From Sambucus nigra (Eukaryota > Streptophyta > Magnoliopsida > Dipsacales > Adoxaceae): DNA of 64,000 nucleotides. The DNA lies in the NCBI GenBank assembly GCA_949130495.1, contig CASBWL010000041.1:434001-498000 (forward strand). The letters are read 5' to 3'. The notes beneath the pieces were generated by a model that was not told the origin of the DNA, did no database searches, and saw only the letters and a program-made list of their open reading frames with translations. Below are positions 1 through 11,775 of the stretch, in pieces; the stretch's first letter is position 1; each line of letters opens with the position of its first letter. A program made the position numbers and the translations under genes.

Positions 1-350
1 GTTTCTACAATGTTCTTTAACCCAATTGGCATGACATTGTAACAGTAAGTTCATCGACTGGTACTAAAGTAAGTGCTTTCATTGTCTTCAGGTTTCATAT
101 TAATTTGATTATAACCAGAATAAGAATCCAAGAAACTGAGCAATTCATGATTTGATATTGCATCGACCAATTGATCAATCTTTGGGAAAGGGAAATGATC
201 TTTCGGGCATGCCTTATTAAGGTCTGTGAAGTCTACACACATGCGCTATTATTCATTTTTCTTTTTTACCATTACCACATTAGCCAACTAGCTGGGATAC
301 TTAGCATCTTCAATAAATCGTGCTCGCTTCAATTTCTTAACTTCCTACTG
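1..350 (-). pseudogene. reverse transcriptase fragment, Ty3/gypsy
   Basis: The minus strand carries the RT fingers/palm start: CVDFTDLNKACPKD, then FPKIDQLVDA, then SGYNQI, from position 242 down to 51, and after a frameshift VMPIGLKN at the window edge. Upstream (to about 350) a degraded RARFIEDAKYPS and LANVVMVKK block is visible with stops in between. The catalytic YxDD box would lie beyond the window. This matches plant gypsy RT order exactly; identity as RT is near certain, function is lost through at least one frameshift and two stops. Confidence 0.9.
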
Positions 351-868
351 GATTGCCATATTCTTATCAAGGATAAAAACTCTTCGATTTTGCATCATCG
401 ACTTAGAATCTGGGTATATATTAGACTCATGGAAAATGAAGTTTGGATCAATCTTTAACATATCTTCGTGGCTCTAAGCGAACACATTTTCCCTTTATCT
501 AAGGAATGTAATTAATTCCTATTTAAGAGAGGGAGACAATCTTAAACTAATCTGGGTAGTTCTTTCTGTCTTCTCGTCATCCAGAATAATAGTTTTTGTT
601 TCTTCCATAACTTTCCCCTTCACCAGGTCATCCTCTTCCTGGGGATTCAGAGTGTCAATATGGAAAGTGGTTGTGCCCTTCATTTATATTTCCTGTTGGT
701 CGACTGAAGTGTAATATCATTCCCTGGCCTTTTTATTTTCATTTAGTATGCTGACTCCATAATTTGTTAGAAATTTCATGCATTGATGTACCGTAGATGA
801 CACAAACTCTAACTGCTTTATTCCCACTCTTTTTAGGATGATATTGTATGCTGACAGGACATTTCTAT

Positions 869-1351
869 CTAACATATTATGCCGACTAAAACTTCTAGCT
901 TGATTATCCCCAAGGGGTATACTTTCTCGCCTGTAAATCCTATAAGAGATCTATGGTACGGTTCCAGTTTACTATCATGTAGCCTTAGGTTACTGAAACA
1001 TTCATAGAACATTACATCAGTAAAACTCCCATCATCAACTAGTATCCTTGCAATTCTTCCATGATGATCTCTACATGTGATAACTAACAGATCATCGTGA
1101 GGATAAAGCACCCCACTTAGATCATTTTTGGATAATCCAATCACTAGCCTATAGTTGTTTACTTTTCTTGGCCGACTATCACTGGATTCGACCATATCAA
1201 TATGTCCAATAGATGGGCAGGCCTTGGCTTCATTTAAGTAAGCTATCCTTTCTACAACCGCGTTTCCTCCAGCATCTCTTCCAACTATGAAGTGGCATCC
1301 AAAGTCTATCATGCCTAACTCCACCTCTAGTTCATCAAGCTTTTTTGACAA
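869..1351 (-). pseudogene. retropepsin-like aspartic protease region, Ty3/gypsy
   Basis: A 160-codon open stretch holds the protease signature ILVDDGSFTDVMF near its middle. Plant Tat-type proteases usually read VDGGSSAD or VDTGSSAD at this place; here Asp replaces the Gly/Thr and Phe-Thr replaces Ser-Ala, so the active loop is altered. The later block FTGEKVYPLG corresponds to the FSGExVxPLG motif seen in the protease at 55.7 kb in this window. The stretch begins inside the gag-pol linker, and the start Met is just the first in an open segment rather than a real start. Confidence 0.75.
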
Positions 1352-1748
1352 GTTTGTATCTTCTTCAAAATCACTATTTATTGCACTTTTGTTATCTTCC
1401 TTTGCTCGAGATGGAGATTCATACCTCCTTCGATCATTTTGGTTACCATCTCGATCAATAAACTTGCTCAGTTTTCCCCGTTAAATAAGATTTTCAATCT
1501 CATTATTCAGTGTAATAGAGTTGTCGGTGTTATTCCCATGGTCCCTGTGAAATTCATAGTGCTTGGATGTCTCCCTCTTTTGGGGGGTGCCTTCAACTTT
1601 TCAGGACAATTCAATTCTCGATTCCCCTTAATTTCCTCCAGGATATGGTGAATACCTATATTGAGGGGGTATATTCATCATACTTCTTGATCCGATCAAG
1701 ATTTTTTTTATCTTTTTGATACTTCTTGAATAAATTAGAACTATTTTT

Positions 1749-2960
1749 CTAACTTTCACCCTTGTTTTTAGGATCTGCCTTAGCTGTCATAGCCTCCTCG
1801 ACATTCATTTTCTTTCTAGCCTTAACCATTAATTTTGTCATGGTTTTGGGTGGATTTTTCGCTAAAGCATAGTAAAGATATTTAATGAGAAACCCACTCA
1901 TAAGTGCTTCAATGGTTGTCTTCTTCTCAAAGTCCACCACCTCTATTTTCTCATTGTTAAAATGTGTAATGTACTCTCGAGTACTTTCTTTTGGCTTTTG
2001 TCACACGATCAAGAGATGGGTGACATTATTGATCGGCTTAGCCCCAAAGAAAAATTTATCTATGAATAATTCAACTAATTGATGAAAGCTAGAGATTTTA
2101 CCTATTGGGAGATTATTATACCAAATTTGGGTCGATCCTGTGATAGAACTGGAGAAAGCTCTACACCTCATTTTATCGGGCCCTTAGTAGATATCAGAGG
2201 CAGCTTGATATTATTCCATATGTAAGACTGGATCAATTTTCCCATCATATATAGGAGTGGCCACTGGTGTCTTGAACTTGGAGGGTGTGGGGTAATTCAT
2301 AATAGCTTGGACGAATGGTGAACCTTTAACAAAACTCCTTTGTAATGGATTCGTGGTTTTGGCCATTTCTCCTAATCAATCTTTCAATCATTGCATGAAC
2401 CCTTTTCAGGAATGTTGTTCGGGCTTAGATTTGGTCAAAGTAGCTTTTGTGTCTTTGTTGTGCATATGTGCTGAACTCTCCTCCTGAGAGGTCTCCTCGG
2501 CACGTACAGATCCCCTCATACTGGCCCTAGATCTTGTGGACCCTTCTATGCATTCACGATGATGATCCTTCTATCTGTGATCTCCTCTAGTTACTCGGGG
2601 ACTTAGGCGATCAAAAGTAGACTCCCTACTTATCCTTTTCAATACACATGGACTTTTTTTGCAAAAAGATCTACCATCATAGTAATCTGTTGATCGAAAT
2701 GAAGAAGTTGCGCCAGGAATATATGATCGATCATGAGAAGAGCAAGAATGATAACTCCTTTCATTTATGGAAGGTGGAGGTGGCATATATCTTCTAGAAT
2801 TGGAGGGCTTTTCTTGTATTGTGCGAGCCAACTATCTGATTGATTCTTGCATAGCCTACTATAGTTTAGCCAAATTGACTAGGATCCTTTGCAGGTCTAT
2901 CTCGCCAGAGGGAGCAAATATTTTTTTTATTTCCTACAACCTCTAGGCTGCTTTCAGAGG
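1749..2960 (-). pseudogene. gag region of Ty3/gypsy relic
   Basis: Two open pieces remain. The piece at 1940-1749 has the gag tail signature (ALMSGF, then a Lys-rich run and NVEEAMTAK), equivalent to the NAEEAMASK piece of the Tat element at 54.8 kb. The piece at 2831-2571 is rich in Ser, Arg, Pro and Tyr, as expected of the variable gag N-terminal part. Between them the frame is broken many times. The assignment rests on position between LTR and protease and on the shared EEAM motif. Confidence 0.6.
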
Positions 2961-3024
2961 CAGTTTGCATTCTTTAAACTTAAGAATTAAATATATGAGG
3001 TAGAGAACACTGACTAGTAGTCAT

Positions 3025-3043
3025 TCCCATAAACGATGCCAAT
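3025..3043 (-). other. primer-binding site, Ty3/gypsy 5' end
   Basis: On the minus strand the LTR end is followed after two bases by TTGGCATCGTTTATGGGAA. The second Tat element carries a similar block (TTGGCACC then TGTGGGAA) in the same place at 51981. The position next to the LTR and the match between two elements support a tRNA-primer site; the primer tRNA was not identified. Confidence 0.65.
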
Positions 3044-3044
3044 T

Positions 3045-3521
3045 TGTTGATGTTAAAAAATGAACTTAATACAGATTTATAATCACAGATAAAATATAAT
3101 AGGTTAATCAAATCACACACACAAGAGAAGATATTTTTAGATTGGTTCAGCTGTAAAATAGCCTACACCCACTATTGGTATTATTTTGTAAGGTTACAAT
3201 AGCTCAGTATGGTGTGCATATGAGTAATTCGAGTTGTCCCTCCAACTGAGGGAGTTTTCGTATTTATAATGGTGTAAAACCCTAGAGATGGAATGCTTTT
3301 GTATTCGTAGGTATTTACATCTGCATATAATAAATGAAACTCTTGGAATTCAGTGTTGGTTGGCATCCCATCCGATCCTGATGGTTAGTGTTCTGGAGTT
3401 GGTTATCCTTCCAGCCGACTAAGTATACGTGGTGCCGATCGAGGAGGCTGGTCGGCCACATAGGAGGATAAGTGTACATTTATCATTAGTCCATACAGGA
3501 GAGTAATTTTTACATACAACA
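3045..3521 (-). repeat. 5' LTR (477 bp) of the minus-strand gypsy element
   Basis: The stretch is bounded by the inverted termini TGTTG at 3045-3049 and CAACA at 3517-3521. The primer-binding site lies directly inside it and foreign gypsy pol sequence directly outside. On the minus strand a TATA box (TATAAATA, at 3268-3261) sits mid-LTR, a plausible start for element transcription. Only one LTR is in the window, so the ends are inferred from termini and context. Confidence 0.7.
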
Positions 3522-4110
3522 GGCATTATTCGATGTATCACTTCACCTGGGGTGCAACCATTTTGTTTGTAAAGAAGAATAATGGATCTTTGCAGTTGTG
3601 TATCGACTACCGCGAGTTGAATAAGGTGGTGGTGAAGAATAAGTACCCACCCATTTCCAAGGATTGATGATCTTTTCGATCAGTTGGAAGAAACTTTATT
3701 TTTTAGGACTAATTTGCAATCTGGTTATCACCAGTTGATGGTGCAAGAGGACGATGTGCCTAATACAACCTTCTTGACTCATTATGGGCCATATGAGTTT
3801 CGAGTGATGTCGTTTGAGTTGACTAATGCTCTAGTTTTGTTCATGAACTTAATGAATCGAGTGTTCCAATTGTATTTGAACCAGTTCATCATAACTTTAT
3901 TGATTATATTTTGATCTATTCACAGATAGGGAAGAAGCATTACCAACATTTGAAGATTACATTACAAACGTTTCAAGAGAATAAACTTTATGCTAAGTTG
4001 TCCGAATCCAAGTTTTGGAAGTGGGAAGTGAATTTTGGGGGGCATGTGGTTTCTACAAAGGAATTATTCATGGATCTGAGTAGGGTGGCAGTCGTGTTGG
4101 ATTGAGGATA
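3522..4110 (+). pseudogene. reverse transcriptase, Tekay/Del-type, broken
   Basis: Frame pieces spell [21 protein letters not shown] around 3587-3650, DDLFDQL at about 3667-3687, then an open piece 3684-3914 with LQSGYHQL and FLTHYGPYEFRVMSFELTNA. The YxDD box region near 3895-3915 reads IDYIL in a broken frame. A following piece (3911-4105) ends at the VNFGGHVVS block, typical of RT-connection sequence. Several frameshifts and stops show it is dead. Confidence 0.85.
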
Positions 4111-4229
4111 GACCACGACACCTACTGAGGTCCGTGGGTTTTTTAGATTGGTCGGTTATTAGTGGATATTCATTCATGGTTTCTCGAAGATAGAGGGACC
4201 AATGACTGAGTTGACGAAGAAGGGTGAGC

Positions 4230-4676
4230 CATTCTCTTTTACAGATAAGTGTTAGCATGCATTTGACACTCTCAAAGAGAAATTAACTTAAGCACCGGTT
4301 CTTGCTTTTCCTAAAAGTGGAGTAGAGTTCTTGGTTTACAATAATGCTTCTCTACAAGGATTAGGTGGGGATTTTATGCAGGAGGACAAGACGATTTCTT
4401 ATGCTTCTCAAAAGCTTACACCACACGAAGTTCATTATCCAACTCATGACACATAGTTGGCGGTCATTGTATTTGTGTTTCATACATGAAGGCATTATCT
4501 CTAGGGTGAGAAGTTTAGGCTCTTCAGTGATAAAAAAAAAGTCTACAGTACCTATTAACATATAAATATCTCAATATGAGGAAACGTAGGTGGTTCGAAT
4601 TTATCAAGGATTACCAGTTCATAATCCACTACCACTCAGGGAAGGCTAAAGTGGTGGGAGACGCGTTGAGCCGATG
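4230..4676 (+). pseudogene. RNase H domain, Tekay/Del-type, broken
   Basis: In shifting frames I read AFDTLKEKL near 4262, PVLAFPKSGVEFLV near 4300, ISYASQKLTPHEVHYPTHD around 4396-4450, and the domain end [12 protein letters not shown] at about 4640-4674, immediately before a stop. These are the standard blocks of gypsy RNase H, which removes the RNA strand during cDNA synthesis. A stop replaces the residue after PTHDT and frames change at least twice. Confidence 0.8.
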
Positions 4677-4849
4677 ACCCAGTGGTAGTCTCTCAACTCC
4701 TAAGGCTATCGAGTGAGCTTAGTAGATATGATTGGTGAGTTGACCAGGGCATTCACGAATATGCTTATAGTGACTCTAGAGATCGTAGTACGTGTGGTCT
4801 ATGGGAAATCACAGGTTGAGATGTGTAAGGGGAATGTGACGGAGCTTCT

Positions 4850-5995
4850 AGCTACTGGTGTACCTTTCTTTTAAGTAGGGTCCGATGGAGGGTTGCCTTA
4901 TAAGGGTAATATGGTGGTACCCTTGGATGACGAGTTGAGGCGAAAAGTTATGGAGGAGACGCATGGTTCGTGTTTTGCTGTACACCCAGGTGGGGATAAA
5001 ATGTACCAAGATATGAAGCAACGATATTGGTGGTCCAGTATGAAAAAGGATGTGTTGAGTTTGTATTGAGATGCACTACTTGTCAGATGGTGAAGGTGGA
5101 CCATCGTAAGCTGTCTGGTATGCTTCAGCCTTAACCCATTCATAACTAGAAGTGGGATAGCAACTCCATGAATTTCATCATGGGGCTACCTTTGACACTT
5201 CTCCAGCATGATTTCATTTGGGTTATTGTTAACCACCTTATGAAGGTAGCACACATTTTGATTTATTCGACTGACAACTTACACGTTTGTTTGTTGCCGA
5301 GATTATTTGTTTGCATGGTGTCCCGTTGTCGATCATTTCATATTAGGGAGCAAAATGTATGGAAAACTTTTAGGAGATTTTCCAACAGGCCATGGGGACT
5401 ATGTTGCAGATTAGTATGAAATACCATCCATAGACGGATGTACAGATGGAAAGGGTAAATCAGGAAGTGGAGGACATGATATGTGCATGCGTGATGGATT
5501 TCAAAGGAAGTTGGGACACACATTCTCCTTTAGTGGAGTTTGTATATAATAATAATTATTATTATTAGACATCCATTTCCATGGAACCTTATCAGGAACT
5601 TTATGGGAGACTTTGTCGATCACCAGTATGTTGGTTAGACCCAGATGATCGTAGAAAATTAGGACCTGAATTTATCCAAGAGACGACCGAAAATATCAAG
5701 TTGATGAAGGAGAGGATTAAAGTCTCCCAGGACAGGCAAAAGATCTATGTCGATAACAATAGGAAGTTGATGGAATTCCAGGTGGGAGAGAAAATGTTAC
5801 TACGGATTTCCCCTATAAAAGGGTTAACGAGTTTTAAAAAGTAAGGGAAATTGGCTCCTCATTATATTGGGTTGTTCATGATTAAGGGGAAGGTAAGAAA
5901 GGTAGTTTATCGTCTAGAACTTTCGGACCATCTAGATGGGGTGCATAACGTGTTTCACATTTTTCTACTTTGTCCACTTCTATACCCTAATGTTG
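4850..5995 (+). pseudogene. integrase with GPY/F-like C-terminus, broken
   Basis: The zinc-binding region is seen as the VHPGGDKMYQDMKQRYWW block near 4980-5035 and CTTCQMVKVDH near 5075-5100. The core starts with SMNFIMGLPLT near 5160-5190; the Asp expected before the GLP block reads Asn-Phe-Ile here. The open piece 5581-5844 carries the late integrase segment ending in FQVGEKMLLRISPIKG, and VYRLELSDHLDGVHNVFH follows near 5905-5960. A chromodomain-like tail is only faintly visible near 6150. Missing catalytic residues and frameshifts mean it cannot work. Confidence 0.8.
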
Positions 5996-6186
5996 CGTAT
6001 TCGCATATTTGGGTGAAATTGAGTTAGACTTGGATGTGTCACACACTTAACAAATGGTGAGTTTTTTCCAATGAATACAAAAGTTGCATTCCAAGTAAAT
6101 ACTGTTAGTATAGGTACAGTAGAATCATCATATTGAGTAGTAGTCCACTTGAGAGTGCGAGGTTTTGATGAGGCAATAGTTCGTCC

Positions 6187-6285
6187 ATAGATTTTGACTC
6201 ATTTATACGAGGTGTTATTATTTTGACTCATTTTTATGAGGTGTTAGTATTTTACTCAGTTATATGAGGGGTTATTACTTTGACT
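6187..6285 (+). repeat. three-copy direct repeat of about 34 bp
   Basis: The phrase TTTTGACTCATTTATACGAG followed by GTGTTATTA recurs three times with small changes (about 6188, 6224 and 6252), just upstream of the polypurine tract of the Tekay-like relic. It probably grew by replication slippage within the region between pol and the 3' LTR. Confidence 0.6.
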
Positions 6286-6347
6286 TAGGTAAATATGGGA
6301 TTAATTGTGGATTCCGAGGACGAAATTATTTTTGTTAGGGGGAAGAT

Positions 6348-7810
6348 TGTAATACCCCATGATTTGGGCATATTTATTAATAGTCAAATATTAAATTTTA
6401 GAATTTTTAAAATTTATTTAATTGATTATTTTAATGAAAATTAAATTTGAAATAATTAAAATATGTGAATAGTATTTACTACTTAACATTGGATGCTTAT
6501 TTTTTATATAGTATTTACCATCACATTGTGTGCTAAATAGTAGTTACTATTAAAATATTATTTACTATTTACATAGGATGATAAATAGTAATTACAATTT
6601 AAGAATTAAATATTATGATGAGCATAGGATACTCATTCTTATAAACTAACAACCCTCTTCATTACCTTCATTCTCTACTACTATTCCCCTTTCAATACAA
6701 AACTCAATCCCAAAATTTAATCCATTTTTCACCCAAATTACACCATTACATCTAAAAAAATGATACTCTTTTATTCTAGCAAAAAATTGTATTTTTCGGG
6801 AAAAATATTTGGGACAACTTTGGATCAATTCTAAAGGATTTTTGGAGGCCCAATTTAACTCCCTTTCAAGAGGAATTTCTTCTACACATTCGACGGATTA
6901 TTTTCATTAACTAGGAGAGCAGTTATGAAGGGACTTTCTTCTGCAATATTTTCTTATTAGTTTTGGAGGTTTTCTACATTGAGGCGTGATAATTCTACTC
7001 TCTTCTCTCAAGAGATAAATAATATTCTATAATTTCTAAAATTTATGTAGAGATAATTAAGTTTTATCTTGTTTTAATCTCACCTTTATAAATTTTAAAC
7101 TTTCAATGAATAAATTAATAAATCTAATATGTCAAATTATATACTTGATTAATTTAGTCTAATTTGGTATGATTTAATTGGATTATTAATTGTACATTCT
7201 TGGTATGATTTAATGTTAAATCTGACATTGAATGAATTATATATATTGAAAATCATGACAATAGATCAAATTTGTGGCTTATTATGTTAAATTTATTTAG
7301 AATTCATACTTTTGGGAATTGGGGTTCTAGTAAATATGAACTTCTTCATTTTGGGTTTATGAATTATGCTGAAGATTTGGGATAGTCTCGAATTTTAAAA
7401 AAATAGTAACTATGCTCAGAAATTATAAGACCTTATAATCTTATGTAAAATGTGATTTTCTAAAAGTTTTGTGTTTTAATAAAATTTCATAAAGGCCATT
7501 TACAAACTGAAAAATGAGAAACTTCGGAATATGTATATTTATCCACGTATAATAATGTTATAGAAAAGTGAACTTTTAACCCCTGCAAAAGGCGCATATT
7601 GAGAGATTTCACCATTTTTTTATATAGAAAATCACATTCTGGACAACTTTCGTATTTTAAGTTTTTCCAAAATCCGATTATAAGGGGCCTATATTAGCAA
7701 ATTATTATGCTGACACACAATACTTGTAATATCCTGAATGAGTATAATCATAATTTATGGACATTGAAAAATATGCCTAAAATGTATATTTTATGTGATG
7801 TGACTGGAAT
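6348..7810 (+). repeat. 3' LTR start of the Tekay/Del-like relic, end unresolved
   Basis: A purine-rich tract GGGGGAAGA (6338-6346 region) is followed by TGTAATACCCCATG, the classic start of a Tekay/Del LTR. The downstream 1.4 kb is AT-rich, without coding signal, as LTRs of this lineage are. No clear ACA-type end with matching TSD was found; the sequence merges into a dispersed repeat at 7811. No partner LTR is in the window. Confidence 0.55.
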
Positions 7811-8356
7811 AATTTGAAGGACACACAACACTTTATTTCTATGCCACATCATTTAGTGGATAATTTGAAGGACATATTTGGTACTTATATCATTAATAAT
7901 CATTAAGGTAATCCAAAATTTTACGTTTAACAATGAAAAATGTACTGAAAAAGGTATCACAACCTAAAAATATAATTATGATAGTGCCAGAGTCTAGTTA
8001 GGCTTCTAAGTAAAAAAACACAAAAAAAAAAAACAGATAATGAGACGTATAAATAACCAATCCTAAAAGAAAATTATTTGGTGATAATTTCTACCTAAAT
8101 ATCAATTAGGAATCCATCAAATAGACAAACAGAACCCTAAATTTATAAGTTCAAATTTGTTGATCCTATACAAAGAGGGTCATGGTGACCCTTTGTCAAC
8201 GAATCGTATTTTGATCGAAATCCTATGTATTTATTCGGATATGGATTGGTGTACAACTCGATAATTCAATAATTTGATTATTATTTTTACCCAATTAGTA
8301 AATGGATCATATTTGAATTGATACATATCCGATCCGATTTAATATACAATTATAAG
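7811..8356. repeat. dispersed noncoding repeat, copy 1 (pair of 14918-15430)
   Basis: About 545 bp here match 14918-15430 in the same orientation with small indels and roughly nine of ten bases equal by eye, for example around the shared phrases AAATGTACTGAAA, AGTCTAGTTAGG and GAGGGTCATGGTGACCCT. The first half also contains one unit of the degenerate repeat that fills 18360-21060. No coding potential or terminal repeats were found. Confidence 0.8.
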
Positions 8357-9552
8357 ATGTGAGTGCAGATTTAAGGAGGCACCGCATCGAGCTTGTTTTA
8401 GACTTGAGCAACGTGGTTGCGCCTATGTATCCGTCTTTGCAGAATCAAAGTCTGCGTAGTTCGTGGGCCTGTACGATACGTCGGAGAGAGATCAATTTTG
8501 GTGGTTTTGGTGCGTGTGGGGTGCCTAATCCGGTGAGCCGCCTCTCGAACGCCCAATCCTGGCAGTTTCAGTGCGTGGGGGGTGCTAAATTCAGCTGTCT
8601 GCCTTTCAAACTCCCATATACCGTATAATGAAACTATAAAAATCCATTCGTGACCATCAAATCCGTGGCGGAGCTCAAAAGGTGCTTGGGGGAGGAGAGC
8701 TATATTTCCTCTCCTTCGTTTTCTCCCAAGACCATCATCCAACAAATGAGGGGGAAGACCCTTTTTTATAGCAAAAGTGCCTCAAGTGGACTTAACACAT
8801 GTTATGTTCTCTAGGGAACCAAGTGTCCAATATTTATGGTGCCACTTGTCACAATATATGTGGTGGCATATTAAATCATTACTAGAGTATTATCTAGTGT
8901 AATTCATCAAATGGGCAATATATTAAATTGCGCATAATAATATCTCAACCCGTGTAGGGTTCGGATTGTAGTAAAACTCGATAAATCATAAATCAATTAT
9001 TTGATCAAATATGCAGGGTTAATTCATTAGAGTGTTGGTGGTTAATTTATTTAACACCACTCTACATTTGCCCCTCGTAGACATAGTTGGTGTGTTGAGG
9101 CCTCGGCTGAGACATATCAACTATGTGGACGAAATAAGTCATTTAGCTCGTTTGATTATAAAATTATCACTCGTTCGGCTAGAAAATCATCACATAACAT
9201 GCCTGGTCTATTTATCATGCACGCATATGCATATATCATCTGTATGTAGTTTTGAGGGATATTTTTGCTTCCTCCACTTTTCATATTGGAGGAGTATTTT
9301 GGGGGGTTGCCCCTATTTCTCTCGAATCAACATGTCTCCATAATTTTATTGTGGCATCAGACATTTTGAACAATAAACTTGCCAGATGTACTGGCCCGAG
9401 CATCCAATTTGGTGCTTATATAAGTATAGTGGATCTTTTGCGATCATAAGATCAATAACCTATTTGAGCGTACTCGGTGGAGTAACCATTGGTGCCTCGA
9501 GTGAATTGGGGGTTTTTAAACCAACATATTTTGTAAGTGTGCTCAAAAGTCA
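8357..9552. other. unresolved stretch, LTR- or UTR-like, no gene seen
   Basis: The piece 8360-8760 is more GC-rich than its surroundings and gives open frames on both strands (8398-8745 minus, 8359-8628 plus) with no recognisable domain. It holds two near copies of a phrase with GTGCGTGGGG/GTGCGTGTGG. The rest (8760-9552) is AT-rich. The composition resembles LTR or untranslated retroelement DNA. The sequence continues after the solo LTR at 10811, since that insertion splits it. Confidence 0.4.
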
Positions 9553-10810
9553 TGTAATAACCCGCGTAATTTTGGGCTATTTTAATTAATTTTTGGAAAT
9601 ATGGAGGAAAATAAAGTTTTTGATAAAATTATTTTTATTGCTCAAATATGTTGGTTATTATTTTTAAAGGCGAGAATTTCAAACGGTTTCGAAATCGGAG
9701 TTAAAACGGATTTTAAAATGATTTTTAAATTTTTTAACTCTTGGAATTCTAAGTCGGCGAACAACAAGTAATTTTCAAGAGTTGTTTTGACTTCCAACTC
9801 TTCATTTCTTTGTCTTATTTAAAGGAGTCTTTTGGATTCCAACTCTTCATTTCTTTGCATTATAAAAGGAAGTCGTGGGCAACCTTTTTAACCTACTTTT
9901 GGCAACAAATATATTTTATATTCCTCTTCTTTTTATATACACATTGGCCCTTGAGATTTGTGAGTTCCAACCTTAGATTAGAGGTGTTCTTGGGGCTATT
10001 TTTTTGGAGATTCTTGGAGGAGCTTTTTTATATCTTTTGTGTTGATCTTGAGGATGTGATCATTGGTTTCTTATCATGGTTTGAGGTATGGGGTTTTACA
10101 CAATATGCTCCTTAAATCTCGCAAGTGTCATTTTCTTTGAATTCTTGTTAATTGAACTCATATTTGAATTGATAAATTCATTGAAATCTGGAAAATAATT
10201 TTTGAAATTATTTTAATTCATGTGGTATCATTATATTGCTGATGAGCACGTTGTCATGAGATTTAATATGGCACGGATGTTGGGCACCCGCTAAAATTCC
10301 TGTTTCCCGAGCAATGGCTTGATAAAGCATATGCGAATGGGGTGAGGCCTGGTGACCCATTGATGTGTTGTTGAGAAATTATATTGATAAATGGTTTGAG
10401 ATTTGCATTTTGATTTGAATATTCGTACTCGTGTTGTTACGTTTTATTCATTGCTAACATATATTTGTTGAACATCTTTCTTGTCATATTGTGTACTTCC
10501 CCGTATTTTCTTTTAGTGGAAGGTTAGCGCGAATTTTGGGGCGCTATGGAGATTGACTTTAGCGCGGATTATTTGGGAAAGATTTGTATTATTTTGATGT
10601 ATAGAGCTTTGGAGATTTGTATTTTATTCTCGAGTTAGTTGTTGTATGTAATTGGAGAGATTTGGTATTTAATTTAAAGAGATTGAGATTTGTAGTTTCT
10701 CTTTTGTTGTTGTGGGACTTAGATGCGTTATACCTTGTGATTTGTGGATTTGGATTTATTTTATCGCATTAGCGCTCCGTTCGCTCTCCCCGGGCGAGCG
10801 GGGTGTTACA
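9553..10810 (+). mobile_element. solo LTR, Ty3/gypsy Tekay/Del-type, with 5-bp TSD
   Basis: The element starts TGTAATAACCCGCG and ends GGGGTGTTACA, and is flanked by the perfect 5-bp duplication AGTCA (9548-9552 and 10811-10815). No gag or pol lies inside. A second copy in opposite orientation is at 53416-54685, which fixes both ends independently. A solo LTR forms when the two LTRs of a full element recombine and the inside is lost. Short open frames inside (e.g. 9810-10115) recur in the second copy because they are LTR sequence, not genes. Confidence 0.93.
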
Positions 10811-10992
10811 AGTCAGGGTCTTTAAGCGTGCCTAGTAATGTAGGACTTTTAGTTTCCCAAAAATAAGACTTATGCCTAGTAATGTAGGCCTTTTAAATCT
10901 CCCTTATGAGGGTCATGCGTGCCAAGTAATATTGGGCTTTAGTGCCTATTAATATAGGACTTTGAATCTCCCACGAGCGAGGGTTAGGCGCG

Positions 10993-11275
10993 CCAAGTTA
11001 TATTGGACTTGAATCTCCCATAACCGAGGGTGGAGGAGGGCCAAGTCTTATTGGCATAAAATCTCCTATAACCGAGGTTCAGGTGGGCCAAGTCTTATTG
11101 GCATAAAATCTCCCATAACCGAGGGTCAGGCGGACCAAGTCTCATTGGCATAAAATCTCCCATAATCGAGGGTCAGGCGGGCCAAGTCTTATTGGCATAA
11201 AATATCCCATAATCGAGGGTCAGACGGGCCTAGTAATGTAGGCGATAAATCTCCCATATCCAAGGGTCAGGTGGG
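10993..11275 (+). repeat. minisatellite, 47-bp unit, about six copies
   Basis: The anchor CCAAGTCTTATTGGCATAAA recurs at 11041, 11088, 11135 and 11182, and a variant at 11229, exactly 47 bp apart; the first, more diverged unit starts near 10993. Each unit ends with CCGAGGGTCAGG-type sequence. The copies are close to identical, so the expansion is fairly recent. It starts about 180 bp after the solo LTR. Confidence 0.9.
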
Positions 11276-11289
11276 CATCATAATGTAGG

Positions 11290-11775
11290 ACTTTATGAGA
11301 ACTGTAATGAACCACTTTGGGCGACTTACCACAATACTGGCAAGGTTTATAGGAACTATAATGCACCTATGTGGGAGACTTACCACAATTATGGTAAGGT
11401 TTTATGAGAAATATAATGCACCTCTGTGGGCGACTTACCTCGAAACTAGTAAGGTTTTCTAAAAACTATAATGCACCTTTTTGGGCGACTTACCTCGAAA
11501 TTGGTAAGGTTTTATGAAAACTATAATGCACCTCTCTGAGCGACTTACCACAATTCTGGTAAGGTTTTGTGAGAAATATACGACTTACCTCGAAACTGGT
11601 AAGGTTTTGTGATAACTATAATACGTCTCTGTGGGCGACTTACCTCGAAACTGGTAAGGTTTTGTGAAAACTATAATGTACTTCTATGGGCGACTTACCA
11701 CAATTCTGATAAGGTTTTGTGATAAATATAATGCACCTATGTGGGCGACTTACCTCAAAACTGGTAATGCTTGTA
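11290..11775 (+). repeat. minisatellite, 55-bp unit, about nine copies
   Basis: The anchor GCGACTTACC recurs at 11321, 11375 (GAGACTTACC), 11430, 11485, 11540, 11635, 11690 and 11745, mostly 55 bp apart, with one shortened unit near 11580. Units contain GGTAAGGTTTTGTGA and ATAATGCACCT. This array follows the 47-bp array directly but its unit is unrelated. Confidence 0.9.

Larger units (their letters stand above)
1..3521 (-). mobile_element. Ty3/gypsy (Tat-like) retrotransposon, 5' part, decayed
   Basis: Read on the minus strand the order is 5' LTR (3521-3045), primer-binding site, gag (about 2960-1749), aspartic protease (1351-869) and reverse transcriptase (about 350-1), running off the window. 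Order PR before RT without integrase between them is the Ty3/gypsy order. The RT motifs resemble the Tat-type element at 56 kb. Every domain is broken by stops or frameshifts, so this is a relic. Its right edge abuts the middle of an unrelated plus-strand gypsy pol, which suggests insertion into that element; the partner flank lies outside the window, so no TSD can be checked. Confidence 0.85.
3522..7800 (+). mobile_element. Ty3/gypsy chromovirus-like (Tekay/Del-type) relic, 3' part
   Basis: Plus-strand remains in order: RT, RNase H, integrase, integrase C-terminus, polypurine tract and the start of a 3' LTR beginning TGTAATACCCC. The order and the TGTAATACCCC LTR start fit plant Tekay/Del chromoviruses. 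The 5' part is missing because the minus-strand element occupies 1-3521. Reading frames are broken every 100 to 300 bases. The right limit is approximate, because a dispersed repeat starts at 7811. Confidence 0.8.

Noticed and set aside
9810..10115. Open frame of 101 codons, repeated at 54277-54471
   Set aside because: The repetition is explained by the two solo LTRs of one family; it is LTR sequence, not a gene.
10993..11775. Regularly spaced repeats resembling a CRISPR array
   Set aside because: Units are directly adjoining 47- and 55-bp tandem copies with no unique spacers, and the DNA is plant nuclear; a minisatellite explains it.
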